Shown here: positions 1 to 11,300 of the stretch, one piece after another | Position numbering within the stretch: the stretch's first letter is position 1 | Layout: every line of letters begins with the position of its first letter | From: Ectocarpus siliculosus | Lineage: Eukaryota > Sar > Phaeophyceae > Ectocarpales > Ectocarpaceae | Assembly: GCA_000310025.1 (NCBI GenBank) | Contig: FN649734.1 | Location: 1,967,157-1,995,070 of the forward strand | Length of the DNA stretch: 27,914 bases | Direction of reading: 5' to 3' | The notes under the pieces: model-generated | The model's input: only the letters and a program-made list of their open reading frames with translations | The model's database searches: none | Told to the model about the DNA's origin: nothing | Position numbers and translations under genes: made by a program

Positions 1-203
1 AGAGCGACACCAAACGAATGAGTTATCAATCCCTGATGTGAGGAACGTTACATTTGGGCACGGTACAATGTATAGACATAGCGATCACAGCATGGGTGCA
101 GTGCTGCTGCGTGCTGTGTGTTGTGCGTTCTTCATCTTTTACACTTCTACCTCGGGTCTTGTGCGGCCATCAGAGCCTTGTACAGAGGTGCGAGGTTCAT
201 GGT

Positions 204-222
204 GGGGTATTAGACATACCCC
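204..222. repeat. Fold-back hairpin, TAGAC loop (diverged copy)
   Basis: GGGGTAT (204-210) pairs perfectly with ATACCCC (216-222) around the loop TAGAC. The loop core matches the hairpins at 617-646 and 812-841 although the stem bases next to it differ. A looser relative, GGGGTA (413-418) with TACCCC (434-439), lies 200 bp further on. Confidence 0.6.
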
Positions 223-616
223 CCCCCCTCCCCCTGCAGGAGCACATCCGTAGTTTACCCCACCGGCGGTGTTACCACCTGAACGGAACCCTTCGGGCTA
301 CGTCGTTTGGGCTAACGATGGGTCATACGGTGGGCGGTAGTCCTACATCGAAGAAACACAGTTGACATGTCCTGTGTCGACTGAAGTCTTGTGTGACGAC
401 ATACCGCTGGGGGGGGTAAACAAGGCTAAAATGTACCCCACCAGTGAGACGGCGGTGTTCGCATCCCACTGGGTGTGTGTAAAACTGTGGGCAGGAATAC
501 TTGATGTGATGGTCGCCTCACCTGCTGCCCGCTGCTGTGCGCTGTACGTGCATGTTTTCACACACTTCTACCGGTGTTCGTCAGTCGATTGGTGCCCTGG
601 GGGCGGAGAAACAGAC

Positions 617-646
617 GGGGGGGGATTTAGACACTAATCCCCCCCC
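617..646. repeat. 11-bp perfect hairpin in tandem unit 1
   Basis: Eight G plus ATT (617-627) pair perfectly with AAT plus eight C (636-646) around the loop TAGACACT. The C run is followed at once by six G, so the arm could also pair with its other neighbour. The G runs might form G-quadruplex-like structures. Confidence 0.75.
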
Positions 647-811
647 GGGGGGCAGGTTGGGACAACAGATATACTTTGACCATCAGCCATATGGGTGCAC
701 TAAACCTGCACCCCTTCCACTGTACGAGGTATCTCGCTATAGCCCTACATCACGGCAACACAGCCTTGCGTGTCCTGGCTCGATTGGTGCCTCGTGCGCG
801 GAGATACAGAC

Positions 812-841
812 GGGGGGGGATTTAGACACTAATCCCCCCCC
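812..841. repeat. 11-bp perfect hairpin in tandem unit 2
   Basis: This is the same structure as in unit 1: G8-ATT (812-822) pairs with AAT-C8 (831-841), with loop TAGACACT, followed by six G (842-847). Confidence 0.75.
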
Positions 842-1237
842 GGGGGGCAGGTTGGGGACAACAGATATATTCTGCCCATCAGCCATGGCTGCACCAAACC
901 TGCACCGTTTCCGCTGTACGAGGTATCTCGTGATAGCCCTACATCACAGCAACACAGGTGTGCATGTCCTGGCTCGATTGGTGCCTCGTGGGCGGAGATA
1001 CAGACGGGGGGGGATTTAGACACACCGTTTTTTTTTTCCTTGGCCGCCTATCCTGTCCGAGCAATACAAAAAAATTAAATAGCTGAAAAGACGCACCGAA
1101 CGCCCTAATGTTAAGGAGTGTGGCTGCTAGCTTAAACAGGGTACATCTTATTGTTGATAGGATGTGGGTCGGTCCCCGGAGGTATACCCTTCAGACACAC
1201 ACCTACCCTCTTAGAATTTGTCTAGTCTGCGTACCCC

Positions 1238-1270
1238 CTGAGGTGAAGTTGGATCCCCACTTCACCTCAG
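1238..1270. other. 12-bp perfect inverted repeat, hairpin
   Basis: CTGAGGTGAAGT (1238-1249) is the exact reverse complement of ACTTCACCTCAG (1259-1270), with a 9-base loop. There is no U-run after it and no gene next to it, so there is no basis for calling it a terminator. It could be a mobile-element end or a small structured RNA. Confidence 0.6.
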
Positions 1271-2112
1271 ACCCTTGCTGATCGTCTCTCAGCAATAACA
1301 AGCAACTTTCCCATCTCAACGTGGTCGTGGACAAGCGTGTCAACGACAGAACCTACCTTCATCTATCTCTAGGAGCAAGCTACCGCCCACGGCTTCGCCT
1401 CCTTTAAACTTGGCGTCAGCTGGCATTTTACCAGAATCGGTACACCTTCGCACTAAACTGCAATAATACCGACCGTACATTCGGAAAATCGAAACCGACC
1501 TTCCTAGTAAGTATTCCGCAGCAGAGGGAGCAGTAGTAGTAAAATCATCAGGGCTGGTGTGTAATTGGTAGATTGATGTGCTGGGCGCACGACAGCGGCC
1601 GGAACTCCCCCTGTTTTCATTGTGATGGAAGGTTCACGCTCCAGACTAGGTATAGAACATGAAGCCGGTGCTTTGTTGTCTCGTGCAGTCTATGCATTGT
1701 ACGCGAAATTCGTTGCTGTCGCGTAATGTACACTGCTTATTGCTGTGTGTGCTGTATCAAGCGTGCTGCTGCTGCTGTACATACGTGCGTGATGCGTGCG
1801 CTACGTCTCATTGGCTTGCGCTCGGTCCACAAGTTAAGTACGTTAAGTAGGGCTGACGTGTACTGTGCCTCTAGGTCGATATATGCGACGTGTCTCGGCC
1901 TTTATCAAGAGAGGTTTCGCGCGTCCCTGAACGCGTATGTTCCGCAGGGAATACACTTGTTTACTCTACAGGACTTTATGCTTTATAAAACAATGAGGGT
2001 ACTCTATTCTCTATGTAGGTACAAATGCAGACGACGACCATTTCTGTGTGTAGTCTACAGTAGTAGCGTCGCTCACGCAATCTTTATACACAAATTAAAA
2101 ATAGAACATAGT

Positions 2113-2267
2113 CTACATGCCTTTGTCGCCGGAATGAATGGCGGTCATGAGCTCGCCGGTGCAGTCCGTGATGGCCTTCTTAAACTCGAAGCCGCCCTGT
2201 TCCCTCGGGAACGTGGCCAGGAAACCCACCAGCACGCGGCGCTTCAGCGGGTTTACTTTAGGCATAG
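2113..2267 (-). CDS. Candidate terminal coding exon, unknown family
   Basis: On the minus strand a pyrimidine-rich acceptor ending CCAG stands before 2267. From there 51 residues, starting at the Ala codon shared with the previous exon, run without interruption to a TAG at 2113-2115. The peptide includes MPKVNPLKRRVLVG and ends TAIHSGDKGM. Its two leading bases (CT) complete the single G left by the exon at 4451-4608 to give an Ala codon, so the pair splices in phase across a 2.2-kb intron. I do not recognise the family. The TAG is followed by AT-rich sequence that could be 3' UTR. It may be the end of the large gene to the right or of a separate small gene. Confidence 0.5.
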
Positions 2268-4450
2268 CTGGCAGTCAGTGTCTTAATATGTACCAGAAAC
2301 CAAGCGAAGACTATTCCGGTAATACATACGTATTGTTGTTTGACACAGAAGTACAAATGCTAATAACAGACGTTGAGTATTCCAACACTCCCTGGACGGA
2401 AGTCATACAAAGAATGCGACTGTTTACAACTTTCTACGGATTTAACAATCGAATTCGAACAAATGTTCTCAACCAGAAAGATCAACCCAAAGAGGAATGG
2501 TGAGAAGAAATCGGCCATGAAGATGTGGCCCGGTTGTAGTTTCGAAAACTACGAGCTCGTACGGCAGCGAGGGCTATGGACAATATTTCACAAGCTTGCC
2601 AGCTGTGGCGGCTCCCAGTGACTTCGGTCCACTCAACTGCTGTCAAGCGTGGAAGCCATGTCTTGAATGTTTCACATTCATTCATTGTGTTGCGGGATGC
2701 ACAGCGTGTTTGCTTCAACTCTTCGTGCATCAAGGTCAGATGCAGCCCGTCTCGCACCGCCGACCAGGGACCTAAGCAACACAAAGATCGCAAAATTCTG
2801 GCAAACGAATAACCATGAACCTGTCCTACACAAAAGTGTGCAAGTCATGCAACACCACGTCATCCGTGCGGTTAGTCACGAAATGCAATATCAGTCAGGT
2901 AGAAGGCGGACAGGCACGTTCCCACGTTCACCTTGTGAACTCAATGTCATATGAAAAGAAAGCTGGAACGTTCCAGTCACGGCAACGTACTTGGCGCGAA
3001 TCGAGGGAATGGAAACGCAACCTGAGTCGAGAATTGGAAACACAAAACGACCTGCCGGACAGGCCCGGACGCAGAACATACGAGCAGAAAATACCTCAGA
3101 GGCACAGGAAGAAAGGCGTATCTGTCTTCAACATACAAAAGAAAAAGAAGGCCTGCTACGACGCTTGGCATGGTCCCCCGATATTCAAAGAAGAACAAAC
3201 CCCGGCAATATCAGACTAACCTGACACGTCTGGATATGTGCGGCCTGCTCTTCATCACATCAACGGACAAGTTCCCAGAATCACACAATCTACACCCTTT
3301 GCACATGCGACGCGATGCGTGTTCCCTCGCTATTTCGTCACAATAATGCAGCATCAAAGAGAGCAGCAGGGGCCGCAATATACGGTACAACCGCCAATCC
3401 TATGAGTACTGAATCCATCACACCATAACGACGTTTTTACCGTAAGGCCGGAGGATGAACGAAGTGTGTTGCAGATAGAGAGAAGTGAACAACACACACA
3501 AACACACGCGCAATAGATTCGGCACGAAACACAACATCGAAGAAAGAAATGTCGGAGAAAGAGCGCCTTCTCGGCCCACAACGTACGGAGTGGTAAACCA
3601 ACCAACAACACACGACACCTTAGCTGGCGAATTTTCCGGAGAAACGAACCGTGCACACCAAGCACATAACCGCGGTCTTAGGCGAACAAAGGGTAAACAA
3701 AAACTTGCTGTATACTCTTCGATCCTTTTCGTCGAGGAATACAGCAGCTCTACAAGAGATAGGCGAGACCGTCGGAAAACGTTTCCTACGCGCCAATCTT
3801 CCATAGAGCGTGCAAACCAGGGAATGGTACAGGAACAACCCCACACCGTACCAAGCCCTTGCTTTTCCTTCATTCACTGCAGCACCTACAGGCCCAGCAG
3901 GGACAGAACAGTTCGGTCCCTGCAGCAACCTATGGAGGAGTAGTGGCAAGAGCAACAATGGCCCTGTTTCCACCAACATGCTGAGTCCGAAATCCACCAA
4001 CGAAATAATGAGCTACAAGAACAGCTAGACTATATGCTTGTTTTTTTATGGCGCGAAAACCCAAGGAACTCCGCGCGTGATGCACGCTAGGCAGGAACGT
4101 CTATATCTGGGCTTCGACTACAAGGTGTGTTGGGGCAAAAATTGTGGGAACACAGCGCCGATGTCAACCTCCGTCATGCATCAGGTCAATGAGCCCTCTA
4201 CTCAAACGTTCTTGAACTGCTGTGGGGCATGGGCATGTTTGGGAACCACGCCCGAACAACGCCTGTCGCATTTTATCCGGTTGGGATCTACAAAGAAGAA
4301 AGGAGTTCGTCAAAACCCTCAACAGGTAGACTATATGGTCGAAACGTCGTGGCTGCTCGGGCGCAAAGAGTTGTCCCATCGGTAACACTACACAATATTC
4401 TGTGCCCGGAGCACTCTACAAACTCCAGTACTTCAAGCCCTCCGACTTAC
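2268..4450 (-). other. Probable 2.2-kb intron
   Basis: This lies between two phase-matched minus-strand exons, with donor GTAAGT at 4445-4450 and acceptor AG at 2268-2269. I see no coding region or repeat in it. Its ORFs on both strands lack conserved features. Confidence 0.45.
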
Positions 4451-4608
4451 CGATGAACCACGACTTGATGGTAGCCCACCAGGACTTGTACACGTCCTGG
4501 TGCTCGAAGTCCAGCAGCTCATCTCGAAGTCGTGGCACCCCGCATAGGAGGTGGATGACCGCTGCCTCGACGCTGGTCAGCCAGTCGCGGTCGGGCGTTG
4601 AGACGTGC
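4451..4608 (-). CDS. Candidate internal coding exon, unknown family
   Basis: This exon has a strong acceptor (pyrimidine-rich, TTTTACCAG) on the right and a perfect GTAAGT donor on the left. Its 158 bp encode 52 complete codons beginning HVSTPDRDWLTSVEAAV and ending SWWATIKSWFI, with one base left over at each end. The composition looks like a folded, tryptophan-rich globular segment. It splices in phase to 2113-2267. Upstream, its single leading base needs a donor leaving two bases. The only such donor seen, GTGCTG at 5158-5163, is weak, so the link to the large gene is uncertain. Confidence 0.6.
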
Positions 4609-5156
4609 CTGGTAAAACAGCAAGTCACGCCGCGGGTTCGGGTACATACGTCACGAACTGCATTGTTTCGTTGTTAGGGAGGTTGGGGGAGATTCGCTCC
4701 CGGGATGGTCGCTGTGCTGCAGTATCTTCATGGCCATCTTTCTACATCCAACCTTCTTGGGTGGTTGTGTGGAGGCGTCTCCGGCGCTCACAGGCAAAAG
4801 TAGCGATAAACGTGGCCGACAGGCGAAAAACACCCGGATACCGTCCGTTTCTCTTGAGCGGCATCTCTCGCATGCATTGCAAGACGGTACACTAAGGTGT
4901 ACCATAAAGTAGTTAGCCGCCGCACTTAACAGCTCGGCAGTGAAGAAACTTATTCAGCCTCAAAAATCTCAAAGCCTAAGAACTACACGTAAGAACTTCA
5001 GCCTCGGCCAATACTAGAGGTCCTTACGTGCGGTCGCTAACTGCACACACACGTCTACGAGTTACGCCGGACTAAATAGACACCTGGGAGTTCGGCGGAG
5101 ACCACTGGCGGGGGCGCCGTGAGATCGAGCGGCTCGTTCCTGGAACCAACCAACGT
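4609..5156 (-). other. Intron or intergenic gap
   Basis: No convincing exon lies here. If the exon at 4451-4608 belongs to the large gene, this stretch is intron; if not, it holds that smaller gene's 5' end. A minus-strand reading frame at 4651-4905 is open but lacks a good donor. Confidence 0.4.
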
Positions 5157-5396
5157 TCAGCACCCACCGAGAGAGAACGTGCGCGTCGTCGCAGAGGAAA
5201 TAAATACGGACACCGGCAACGGTGCGGTGGGGGCGTGGATCATGTCAAACAAAACGGCGGCGGGTGGTGCGTGTGCGGCGGGTGTATGTAGCAAAGTGTG
5301 GAAAACATGTTTGTTGAGGCAAGCTTGAAATCCGGCCTCCAACACAAAAATGTCACCCACGCCAAGCCCCGGCAACACGGCATACAATTCCGCGGT
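5157..5396 (-). CDS. Exon: C-terminal tail after the membrane span
   Basis: Acceptor CTTGCCAG precedes 5396, and the phase matches the exon ending at 5511 (intron 114 bp). It reads TAELYAVLPGLGVGDIFVLE and continues to TTRTFSLGGC, with a TGA at 5157-5159. Two outcomes are possible. The protein may stop here, or a weak GTGCTG donor at 5158-5163 (left edge 5164) may splice in phase to 4608 and on to the TAG at 2113. If the topology guess is right, the tail is cytoplasmic. Confidence 0.5.
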   Translation of the reverse strand, partial: TAELYAVLPGLGVGDIFVLEAGFQACLNKHVFHTLLHTPAAHAPPAAVLFDMIHAPTAPLPVSVFISSATTRTFSLGGC

Positions 5397-8300
5397 CTGG
5401 CAAGCCGCGGACTAAGTATTCTGAAGGCAGGGATACCCCTAGTTGCGCGAACAATTCCCTCTTTCCGACAACATGCCAAAAATCACCCGCCCGTGTAAGT
5501 ACACACATACCTGTCGGTCAGCGACGTAGACCACGAGCCCCCAGCAAGCCCGATGCACGAGGAACACGAGGACGATGGCGAGCACGGCCACGAACCCGAC
5601 TGCGAAGACGACACGCGCAACTGGGTGGATCGCGCGCACAACGACCCCGAACTGTGGGTCCAAGACGAAGCGGAGGCAAGACCACAGACGGGACAGCAGG
5701 ACAAGGCTCTCTTTCCAGTTCGCCACGGCGTGCGATGCCCAAGCAACCGCTGGGATCGCGGGCAGGAAGCGGAGAAAGAGCCTCAAGTGTTCAACTCTCC
5801 CTGGAGCCAGGAGAGCTGTCGTCGCCCTGTAGACGATCGGCCTCGCCGCGACGATGATGGCAGCACCGCCACGCGCCACTCTGGGGACGACCCACCTCGC
5901 CGCCGCGATGATGGCAGCATCGACACGCGCCGCCATGTCGAAGACCCACCTCGCCGCCGCGATGATGGCAGCACCGCCACGCGCCGCCTTGTCGACGATC
6001 CATCTCGCCGCCGCGATGATGGCAGCACCGCCACGCGCCGCCCTGTCGACGACCCACCTCGTCGCCGCGATGATGGCAGTGCCGTGCCCCCAGGCCAGCC
6101 TGAACGGCAAGGCGGCTAGGCCCACAGCCTGGCCGAACAACAGCACATGCAAGATGAGCTGTGCCCACAACACCGACTCGACGTCGTCGTAGTCGTCGTC
6201 GCAGTAGTTGTCGTCGCAGAAGCCGTTGACGTCGTCGTAGTCGCAGAAGCCGTCGTAGTCGTTGTAACCGTCGTCGTAGTCGCAGAAGCCGTCGACGTCG
6301 TCGTAGTCGCAGAAGCCGTCGTAGTCGTTGTAACCGTCGTCGTAGTCGTAGTCGTACTCGTCGATGTTGTCGTACTCGCTATCGTCGTCGAAGGCATAGA
6401 CGTCGTCGCAGTAGTCGTAGTCGTCGTAGTCGGCACGGTCGGTAGGGCTGACGACCTCGTCAGGAGAGCAGACCAGGGCGAAGAAGTCGTCGGCTCGTTC
6501 GACCTGAGGTGCGACGAGTGGGAGAGAGGCCAGGAGGGCGAGAGGCGTAGGAGTCAGCAGGATGAGCGACAAAAGAAAAGAGGTGTCCAACTGAACATGG
6601 GGGGGAAGGTCGGAAGCAACGAAGCTGCTGGACTACGACCTCACGATCTCGCAGAAAAAGCGTGCTAACTGTCCTCCTCTAGTCGCGTCGAGTATTCTCC
6701 TGCCTGCGACCCAACTCTGAGATGGTTGGAAGTTCATTGCATACCAGCGAGTTTCAGGTGAACCGCTGCACGATCGGGGCGTCGCGAACAGAATACTTGT
6801 GTACTGGCAATGTGTAAGCCATCCTGCAGCTTTATCACCTGCTTTGGAGGCCCATGCACGTGAGCGATAGCTGAGGTAGCCGAGGAATTTCCCAGCGTTA
6901 CGACGATCTGGTAGTCTCCCTCGCTCGGAGGAACGTAGGTGACCGTGTAGCTACCGTTGAGGGAATCACTCCTGCAGAGGTACGTGCAAACGTCGCATCA
7001 AGCGTCTCTTAGTGCATCAAGCAGAACGCGCTGTGTGCGGCGGAAGTAAAAGTGGCAAGCAGTAAAGTCACAATCAACAGAGTGGAGGTGTGCCGTTCGA
7101 GGACACTTTTAGCGTTCGCCGAAGCTGCAGTTCCTGCTCTATTGTTGTTGCTCTGCGTCGGCTTCTTCTTCAACTCCGGTATTCAATACCTCCTTTTTCG
7201 TTGTGTTCAAAACAAAGAAAAGGAATTTTCGTGGTTGGTGAGAGACCTACAAAACAACCACCGAGAAAGCGCCCTACCGTGGAACGAACACTTCGTTGGC
7301 CATAGCGAGAGGTTCACGGTGTTGGCAAACATCTGCAAAGGTTTACGGTTGGCTACCTGGCGAAGCAAAGTACGGCTCACAAGCAAACGTTTTGTGTGCC
7401 TGTTTGCAAAAATCTCACTGCCTGCTTGCGGCAAGCCGCGTCTCACGCGTTCAAGGTCGATGACGTTCCACGTAAAGCCTCGAAATATCCTTATTGCCAA
7501 CAAACGTTTTGCTGACGGGAAACGTTGTGCCCGCCGGAAAGTCTTGGGGAACGCTACCGGCAACGCATCAACACACACAGTAGTTCAAATCGTGTGTTCA
7601 GCAGTATCGCGCCGATCAGCCGGCTGCTATGTACGCCTACACCTTCGTGAAACCGGACTCACACGACTTGGGCGTCTGAATCAGAAGTAGGGAGTCCACC
7701 GTGGTCAGCGATGCCGTTGGCGGTGGCGTGCCACTCGTCAGACCTCGTACGGAACCGCTTGTTCCCAAAGGCGTCACGAGAGGTGATCGTGAACGCGCAC
7801 TCGTTCAGTCTCTGCCGATTGAGAAAGAGAGAGAGGGGGAGAGACGGAATAATGGCGTGTGACGCGGGACGATAAGTTTGTTGCCATGCGGTGAGTCACC
7901 GAGGGCTACACCATTGAGGTGTACACATTCTTCCTCGACAAGTGGTTATTTCCTACTACATAGGGTAAAAAGGTCCGGAGAAGGACAAACAGCCTACTCA
8001 GTAGTCCATGTAACACGCAACAATGTTGACACACATACCCGCTTCTCAATCAAGCACTCATGCAGTCCCCGTCCGGCGATGGACGACTGGGTCGCGGAGA
8101 CCTCACCGGGCAAGACGAAGACGCCGGCCAGTTGGACGTCGTCGTCGAAGAACTGGTGCGTCCGAACCATGCCCTGCGAACCATATCGGAGGAGAGTGGG
8201 GCAACACAAGCAGGACGGGCGCGTATAGGGTAGGTTAGGTTCTTCCACCGACCAACATAGCACGAGTTTATGCCAACAGATTGAGGCGTACGAAGTTCGT

Positions 8301-11300
8301 TGTAGTGCAGTCAACAAGCATCGAATCAGACGCGCAATTTCCGCTCCCAACACCAAGTATTGCACGAGCAACCAGTTTGCCTGGTCACCTCTTGTCCACC
8401 TTGCCGACAGCTCATTTTGTGCACCGCTACAACAAACGCCACTATCTTCGCGATACTGAGAACATCAGATACTCCCTCCCTCGACATGGACAAACAGTGC
8501 AGCAGCATCCCACACGGGGTATTCCATCCACCCTTACCTGCGCCCCGAGGTGTCGTGGCTGGCCAACGCGTTCCGTGAAGTCCAAGAACGCCTTGGATGG
8601 CCCGCCTGGGCCAACGAAAGCGCTCTGCACGACGTACCACCCGACAGCGATAGGCGTGAACGATCCCACGAACCCGGCGTTACCATTCAGGTCGGGGCCA
8701 TCGATCACCATCTCCAGGTCGACCAGAAACGGCTCCGACTCTACGTCGACGTCGGCGCGGGGGTCGGGGAAGCCCCGGACGCGGATCGCGAGACATTGGC
8801 CTGGCGGCAGGTTGCTCGGGTCGATGACGTTGCCGTACTCGTCGCTGGGGGTGGCCGTGACGCGGTGCTGGAGTCCAGCAACCCCGGAATGTTCGATTTG
8901 AAGGAAGGGTGCATCGGCAGAACACAAAGTTGGACGTGAGTCTGCGGTTTCGCACTGTAGGGGGGTACGAGATCCCTGCCGGAAGAAGAACGTACCGGCC
9001 TTGCCGTCGACAATCATACTCCTACGCATAGCACAAAGTCAGGGTGCGCGTGGCGGACGGGTACGTCTAAGTTAGCCGCTCCGTTTTCTCGAAGGCTGCG
9101 TTCGCTCTACATGCCGATGCCTTTAAATCATGCCAAGTGCTGTGGATGCAAAACCCCCTTGGTCCCACCTTTCAAGTCCTGAACTGCCCCCTGAAATGGG
9201 AACTATTCTCCTATTCAAATCGAGGCGGCCCCATACCCCTCTGAGAGGGGGAAGTGAGACCGTACAGCAACCAACTAATCTTGCTGTCTTGCGAGATAAA
9301 TCCACAAGCGTCTGTTGAGAATGATGGAACACCTGTCGTGAGCTTCCTACGACGTTCACCGAGCACTTTCCGTTGTACTATTTCTCACCTCGTCCACCTG
9401 GAGCTTCCCCTGAGGCCTTCGAACGACGGCAGGACGGTGACGTCTCCCATCGATCCCGACGGTGGGATCATGGCGCCGGCGACGAGAACTTCGGCGGAGA
9501 AATTCCCGGCGAGCACCGGGGTGTACTCGATCACGTACCTGGGAATCGTTCGGCCAGGAAGAGAGCGAGCGGGACAGTTGCGTGTGAATGTTGGACGTGT
9601 GTCGTAAGGCAACCTGTGCAGACGACAGCTCATGGTTGCCGTATTTCTGAGATATATATTGAGTCCGCTCGTGTCATTTCACGGCTTCCTATCCGGCCGG
9701 CAGATGCCTGCTGATAGTGCATGTGGTGTCGACGAAATATGACAACAGAACCCAAGCTGTTGAATGGAAAACCGTTTTGAGAAGACACAAAACAATATCT
9801 GCTGCCGTCACCAACAACGTCGTCTACGTGATTCTCGCATGTATACGGCGACGGGGGGCTATTGGGCTACATTCTCGAGCAACAGAGCATTCTAAAAGTA
9901 TTCCGATTGCGCCACACGCAAGACACGAACCTCGCCGAGCTCTCATCTACCAGTCTTACTATTTGCATCAGGCTTGTCCTAGCAGCCCTACACAACGCGA
10001 CGACTTCTCATAGACCCCAGAACGCAGAGTTCAGCAAAAGCGGCAACCCGCCCAGGTAATGATAAATAAGGTTTGGGAAACAGGCCTCAGCAATGCACCA
10101 ACCTTCGTTGTCGTCTTGACTCACCGGCCTTGCCCGACGTACGAAACGGAGTCGACGGCCTTCGTCACTTGGCGAATGGAGACGTGGGACACGCCGACAT
10201 ATTCCGAAATCTTGAGCTCCGGAGGTGCGCCGTTGGTGCGGGAGAATTCTATCATAACCTGTTGGTAGACGGTAGTTAACACAGGGGGGGGGGCGCAGGG
10301 AAAACGCGATATTACTCTCCGAGCAAGAAAAATAAGAGCTCGTAACGACTTATCTACATATCGTTGAAGACGTCGCTCACGCACGATACCTATGTGCACA
10401 ACATCTCTATGAAAAGCAGGCCATCTATGCGACAATATGTCATGCACGCTGTTGTCAAGTTTTTTCATTGGAGGTCGAGCAAGCTCTTGTCGGTATCACA
10501 GATCAATGCCCATGTAAGTTTTGAGCGAATGTCGTCGGGGTTGCGCTCCTTTCAAGCATCTTTACAGCCCAAAATCAAACAATTTCGACTAATAGTCATT
10601 CCTAGTGTGCGCCGCACGCACGCACTACTGTATCAATCAGCTCACCTTGTTACCGCGCGGTCCGCACAACGATCGTTGCCCAAAGGCGGAGGTAACCTGC
10701 ACGCGAACGTGCTTCTGGTGGGCCGAGGCCAACATCTTCTCGAGGTGGTTCCTGATTCAAGGATTTGGCAAAAATACCAGTAGGGCGTATCGCGGAGAGA
10801 GCGCAAGAGGAAGGGTCATCCAGGGATACAATTGAAGTTCCTGACACGCTTAAACAGACAGACTGGTCGTTTTGTGAGTCGGTTGGTTGAGAAATTTCCA
10901 CCGAACGTCGTATGTAGGAATTCCTCATAGAAAAGTGGTAGCTTGTAAAGCAAGAGTATATATCTAATGATGTCTTCACAAAGCTGCTCGTATGTGCTCT
11001 CAGTCGTACTGGGAAAGGTGAGCTACTTGTCAAAAAAACAAAATACCAGACCTTGGAGTTTGTGATTGTTGTTTGGCGCTTACATTACCGGCCGTGCTCT
11101 GCTCTGGTGTGTGTCTACCCAGACAACTTTTGCTGCTGAACTGCTGTTACTGAGCTGTACCCACAAAGACTCCGTGCGTTCGACCAGGGCGCAACCAGGG
11201 CGCATTGTTATGGATGCTCTCAACACAAGATGAGGTATACGTGTACATACAAATTCGGGAAAAGCCAAGTACATGGCGAACACGGCCATCTGATGCATTG

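Larger units (their letters stand above)
586..1024. repeat. Tandem repeat, about 195 bp unit, 2.3 copies
   Basis: Unit 1 is 586-780 (195 bp), unit 2 is 781-974 (194 bp) and a third copy, 975-1024, stops inside the hairpin. Each unit begins CGATTGGTGCC and carries a G-run/ATTTAGACACTAAT/C-run hairpin, followed by CAGGTTGGG and, later, ACGAGGTATCTCG. Copies 1 and 2 are close to identical in the first 70 bases and more diverged after that. More diverged relatives of the same unit can be seen at about 100-230 and 520-585. Confidence 0.85.
1..2112. other. Left flank, no supportable gene
   Basis: No reading frame here has spliceable borders, a recognisable domain or sustained coding character. The first kilobase is made of degenerate repeats with long G and C runs. 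From about 1030 to 2112 the sequence is plain intergenic or 3'-flanking DNA apart from one strong hairpin at 1238-1270. The short plus-strand ORFs run through repeats and are read as chance. Confidence 0.6.

Noticed and set aside
4651-4905. 84-codon minus ORF with an acceptor-like site
   Set aside because: The peptide is not obviously coding and no good donor lies at its end. It would also leave an intron shorter than usual before 4608.
6116-6436. Thr-rich 106-codon minus ORF
   Set aside because: A frame-shifted reading of the acidic tract. The Asp/Tyr frame is the one continuous with the helical repeats and the splice sites.
5553-6668. Plus-strand ORFs opposite the repeat exon (188 and 173 codons)
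   Set aside because: Their sequences are the antisense of the 54-bp and GTC-type repeats (Arg/Asp and Val runs). A repeat without stops on one strand is easily open on the other.
7052-7690. 212-codon plus-strand ORF
   Set aside because: It lies in an intron, opposite the minus-strand gene, and has no recognisable segment. The flanking minus-strand exons are phase-matched across it.
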